From NCBI GenBank assembly GCA_028554745.1, contig JAQOTN010000048.1, positions 434,001 through 498,000 on the forward strand: a stretch of DNA of 64,000 nt. The letters run 5' to 3'. Under the pieces are notes generated by a model that did not search any database, was not told the DNA's origin, and saw nothing but the letters and a program-made list of their open reading frames with translations. The stretch comes from Blastocrithidia nonstop (taxonomy: Eukaryota; Euglenozoa; Kinetoplastea; Trypanosomatida; Trypanosomatidae). Positions 60,376-64,000 of this stretch are shown here, piece after piece. A program made the translations under genes and the position numbers. The stretch's first letter is position 1. Each line of letters opens with the position of its first letter.

Positions 60376-61245
60376 ATGTAACGGAAGGTTATTACACATC
60401 GCCTTCTTTCGCGCAGTTTGTGTGTTTTGTTGATCATCATCATAAGCATCATCTAATTACATTCTCATTATTCGTCCTAGTCATTACTGTTTGCTAAAGG
60501 TTTACCTTTCTGGAACGGAGGCAAGTAAAGCAAAGATCGCTCAGTCGCAAAAGGTTCACGGGAACAGCAGATTACATTCTGGTAGCGATAGATCAATGCA
60601 CTACATGTTAATTAAATGAATCGTGCATATGCAAAACTGTACACCACACAAACAGCACTTGACTCTGCTCGAAGTAGAGAAGGATTTTTCTACACCAGAC
60701 CAGAGGACAAAGCGGCCATTCGTTTGCTCGACGAAGAATACCGTAAAAGTTTAGTGTAGGTAAATACATTGAAGGAACAGGAGAAGTTAATGTTAGCAAA
60801 GCTAAAACCACTATATGGGTTAGTTTCAACACAATTTGCACAGGAACAAAAATAGACCATTGCTGGTGCAATCAAGACAGTACAGGAGATGAGCTACAAC
60901 AATGCATGATATTCTTCATTATTTAATATAGGCGAAGCATAATCCTTTACCGATCTAATTCTTGGATTTGTTGTGCAGTGGGTAGTAGGGTATGTTCTAA
61001 TGTACCCTTTTGCGATTTTGTACTACGCCGTGTGAAAGGCACCGTGAAGTATTTACGCGTACACGTCCTCCATGTCAGATCTTATTCCTGCGGTCATTGC
61101 ATATGGTATCTGCGTAATGGTGATGTGTGGTCCATTCATTGCACTCGTCGGAGGAGGGTATTACATCATTAAAAAATACGCTGTGAATACTGACTTTATA
61201 CGCAATGCAGGCCACCATCGTCATAGTCGTTATCATTTTGACTAA
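60376..61245 (+). CDS. Membrane protein with two to three C-terminal spans, family unknown
   Basis: About 289 residues from the ATG at 60376. Residues about 60-150 are charged and helical (LYTTQTALDSAREGFFYTRP, LLDEEYRKSLVEVNTLKEQE). The C-terminal third has hydrophobic spans (LILGFVVQWVVGYVLMYPFA and VIAYGICVMVMCGPFIALVG) and a His/Arg-rich tail. The start is uncertain: an ATG at 60616 (209 residues) is the shortest option, but sequence upstream of it still reads as protein, so an earlier start is preferred. The segment at 60376-60480 could be a leader or signal region. TGA occurs as Trp several times. It ends at TAA 61243-61245. A tail-anchored or multispan organelle protein is likely; identity unknown. 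Confidence 0.65.
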
Positions 61246-62234
61246 GAAAATAAAAGAATAAAAACACATTAAAAAAAAAAATTAAATTAAACAATTTACA
61301 CAGAAATGTTTTATTGATCTAATTTCGATAAATTCTGTGTAAAAGCTTTTCTTTTGTAATTACGGAAGTATTATTTTTTTTAATATTTTTTTTTATTTAC
61401 GTATGTTATTCACTGTATAACGTCTTGCATCATTAATGCAATACGTTACGCAAACACACACACACAAAAAAATAATATTCATCAAGCTATTGACTACTCA
61501 ATTGTTTTTTTTGTCTTACATTGCCGATATGTAATTTGTTGTGTCAAGGTTAATTTGTGCAGCGTGGTGTTGATATTGTTGTTGAAATTTTTTAAAAAAT
61601 AATGATTTTGCATAATTATAGCTTTGATTGGGCTGTATAACTTGCTATTTGTGATACTAAAAATTGTAAAGTAAAGTAATATTTGCAAGAGGACATATAA
61701 ACAATTTGTGTAGTTACTAATGTTCTTAGCATCGTCTTAACGATTTAGTATTACTTAGTCTTCCATACTTAATTTGTATGCTATATGTTTTGTTTATGCT
61801 ACCAAATTTACTTATTCATTTTTTTCTGAACCTATTATCACTATAAAGGACGTGAAAGAATATTTCTTTTTGCTCAAAAGCAAGCATTTTCAAGTTTATT
61901 GACATACACGTCAGTTTGAATAATTTTTGCGATAAATAGAAGACAGCCTTATCTATTTTTTACAGTATTGCTGTCTTCTCTGTTCTTTGTGATGAGACAA
62001 TGCACTTATATGCTGCCCCCAAAAAGAACAAAACATTGTCAAATTTCGGTTGTTTTAACTTTTCCATTCTGTTCACATTTATACAATTTTTTTTTCGTTT
62101 CTGTGAAATGACATTTATTATTGAATGGTACAGGATAGCTTGTCACTCATCATACTTATATAGAAATACACTTTATAATTACTAAAATTGTTTTGATTAA
62201 TCTTTAGACATTTTCGTGCATTTTGTAATCTACA
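61246..62234. other. A/T-rich spacer with unresolved open frames
   Basis: About 1 kb of low-GC DNA with a (CA)n run at 61452-61466. Two different frames between about 61600 and 62200 translate into protein-like sequence (one from an ATG at 61602). Both look plausible only because no codon terminates, so I do not call a gene. Confidence 0.45.
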
Positions 62235-64000
62235 ATGTTGTGTAATAGTCCGCACAGCCAAGAAGAGCGACTATCAGCATACTGTCACTTGTTAGCCAAA
62301 ATAATTGTATAACGATTGACAGCGTTGACAAGTAGTTTTGATAGTAGTAGTATCGGAAGTAGTCATGAGCAATTGCCCTAGACTACGTAAGATGCCATAA
62401 TAAAAATGTCAAATGTGCTATTGAGCTCGTACAACGCCGGTGTCGAGTGTGTTGTCAATTAGCGACTCAGCAACAGTAACTATTCACAGTTGCGAAATTA
62501 TTTAACAAGGAGTATTCTGCCATGTGTTACGTTTAATTTGAATGATGACCTCAAACAATAAAATTTTCCCAGTACATTTGAGAACAAATAAGGTACTACT
62601 CATAGTTCTGATAATGGTAATAGAAGTAGTTACAATAATTACAATAAACAAGATAGTATTTTTGCGGCACCTAGATCTGGTCATCAACATTATCAACATC
62701 AACATCATAATCATCATCATCATGTTAATAAAAATAATACTAATGTTAATATTGCTCATTCACCTAATGCTGCCAAAAAAAGAACAATAACTGTGAGTGA
62801 TTCTACAACACACTCATTGCAATAGTTGACAGATGTACTAAAATGCGCGCCTTTTATGTTTTTTGACTGTGTAGATCATGTCTAATTCATGTACATATGC
62901 ACCGAATTAGACATGACACGACCATTTGTGCCATCATGTATTATTGCAGGAATGAATAAAAACGTTAGTACACTTTCAGATTTGATTGCAACTGACAGCG
63001 CATTTTATAGTTTTGCAGTGTAATGTGCTTTACACTCCACAACAGGTACAAAGCCACCTTTGGCACAAGATCAAATCGCTCGCAGCTCAAAACATAACAA
63101 CACCGTAAACAGATATAATACACAATTTACTGAATAATATAACGTTAATACAAAAAATAAAAAATCAAGTTTACTATAGTTGGAAACAGCGTTCCGTTAG
63201 TGAGTAAAGTGTGCATTATAAGTTATCATTGACACAGATGCACGGTGCAAAACAGAATCGCGCTTTGCGGCTTTCCCTAGTTTGCCTGTTTTCTCTTTGC
63301 ACGAAGAAGATAAGATGTTGCAGCGTATATTTAATGCCGCATAAGCACAAACGAATACGAATGTCAATAACTCAAGTGTTGACGCTGATTAATTATCACT
63401 GTGCCAAAAAGACACCCTGAAGCAAAATAAATAGTATAAACATAAAGAAAACAAATTACGCCAGACCATTACAACGCCGCCGTCGCGGTTATAATTGCCA
63501 TCAACAATGTAATAGGACGAGAGTGTTCGCACTGTACGCAACACAGGAGTGTTTACGATGCAATAAATTGTTCATTTTTTCAAGCTACAACCTCATCAAG
63601 CACACAAACACCTGTATGAGTGTCCTCGCTGTCACTTATCATTTCTACGTCGTACTGATGCAACCACACTGTAGTGTTTACGTTGTCGTTACAACGCCTA
63701 GTTTTAATTGCTACACCACCCTCTACGAAGTCAACACGCTCAATTGTATCAGTGATCTTATATAGTTTACCTCATTGACCATTTTGATATTGCGTAAAGT
63801 GTGGATTGTATAGCAGCTATGTTAAGTAATCATGATGATGAGTTTATAACTATTAGCGAACACGGCAAGCGAGCAAAAGTGTAATCTATTATGTACATAC
63901 TCGTACAGTGTGCAAACACAAAATCAAGTAACAGTTGCAACGCAAAGGTCAATCACAGTAAATTTAGCAAAACTTCAAGTGGTGTTACTACTAGTGAAAG
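62235..64000 (+). CDS. Large protein with a zinc-ribbon-like motif, 3' end outside the window
   Basis: About 588 codons are present, starting MLCNSPHSQEERLSAYCHLL, and the frame is still open at the window end. An Asn/His-rich linker occurs near residues 140-180 (HQHYQHQHHNHHHH). Folded-looking segments: FMFFDCVDHVEFMYICTELD near 215-235 and TAFREWVKCALEVIIDTDAR near 310-330, the latter with TGA as Trp. Two Cys pairs at residues about 463-466 and 481-484 (CPRCHLSF and CLRCRYN) form a zinc-ribbon-like C-x2-C ... C-x2-C, surrounded by helical His/Gln-rich sequence (MQEIVHFFKLQPHQAHKHLY). A nucleic-acid-binding role is possible but unproven. Function unknown. Confidence 0.68.

Noticed and set aside
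61602-62230. Frame from ATG 61602 reading as a membrane protein of about 200 residues
   Set aside because: A different frame over the same stretch reads equally well as a soluble protein, which shows the impression comes from the stop-free code; no motif decides.
1129-64000. Gene fragments look like pseudogenes or a degraded region under the standard code
   Set aside because: The interruptions are all TAA, TAG or TGA, frames continue without indels across whole domains, and conserved residues fit Glu and Trp at those codons. True decay would also give frameshifts and lost motifs.
1129-64000. Ciliate-type codes (UAR = Gln, or UAR = Glu with UGA stop)
   Set aside because: UAR sits where Glu is conserved (RIO1 DLSEYN, dioxygenase DWKETFD), and UGA is sense Trp in many genes, so neither Tetrahymena-like nor peritrich-like codes fit.

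Overview
The window is nuclear DNA from a eukaryote that reads all three standard stop codons as amino acids, most likely a Blastocrithidia-like trypanosomatid. The sequence is A+T-rich. Under the standard code almost every gene looks shattered, but under UAA/UAG = Glu and UGA = Trp (NCBI table 31, with UAA also used as the real stop) long uninterrupted proteins appear. Conserved positions support this. Parvulin GGDLGW, RAD51-family Trp and dioxygenase GEW are encoded with TGA. The RIO1 motif HGDLSEYN and dioxygenase DWKETFD use TAG. The RIO1 motif SQSVESDHP uses TAA.

Every credible gene lies on the + strand, none needs a spliced intron, and A/T-rich spacers with pyrimidine tracts and AG dinucleotides precede several starts. 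This matches kinetoplastid polycistronic transcription with trans-splicing. I see no rRNA, tRNA, transposon, virus-like element or CRISPR array.

Layout: 1-9 kb holds a membrane protein, two possible mini-genes, a poly-Asn protein and a glycine-zipper protein. 9.5-14 kb holds a RAD51 paralog and a PPR-like protein. 15-19 kb holds a CCCH zinc-finger gene whose Asn-rich tail changes frame at an (AAT)n run. 20-25 kb holds a large unknown protein, RPB4 and an SF3B4-like splicing factor. 25-33 kb holds an RPGRIP1-like ciliary C2/coiled-coil protein, a C2H2 protein and a charged helical protein. 33-39 kb holds a UAS/UBX protein, an ArfGAP and Hip (ST13). 40-47 kb holds a possible mini-gene, a split-FHA protein, a double C2HC-finger protein, parvulin and a SAP-like protein. 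48-55 kb holds a tubulin-tyrosine-ligase-like enzyme, a 2OG-Fe(II) dioxygenase and RIO1 kinase. 55-64 kb holds a small membrane protein, SEC24, another membrane protein and a partial zinc-ribbon protein cut by the window end.

The neighbours are mixed housekeeping functions (transcription, splicing, chaperones, COPII, ribosome maturation, cilium, DNA repair). They share transcription direction rather than a pathway. Because no codon is an absolute stop, every frame looks open, so short ORFs in spacers are hard to prove. Gene ends were placed at TAA codons where conservation or coding character stops, often at tandem TAA TAA. Ends and some starts are therefore less certain than the gene bodies.
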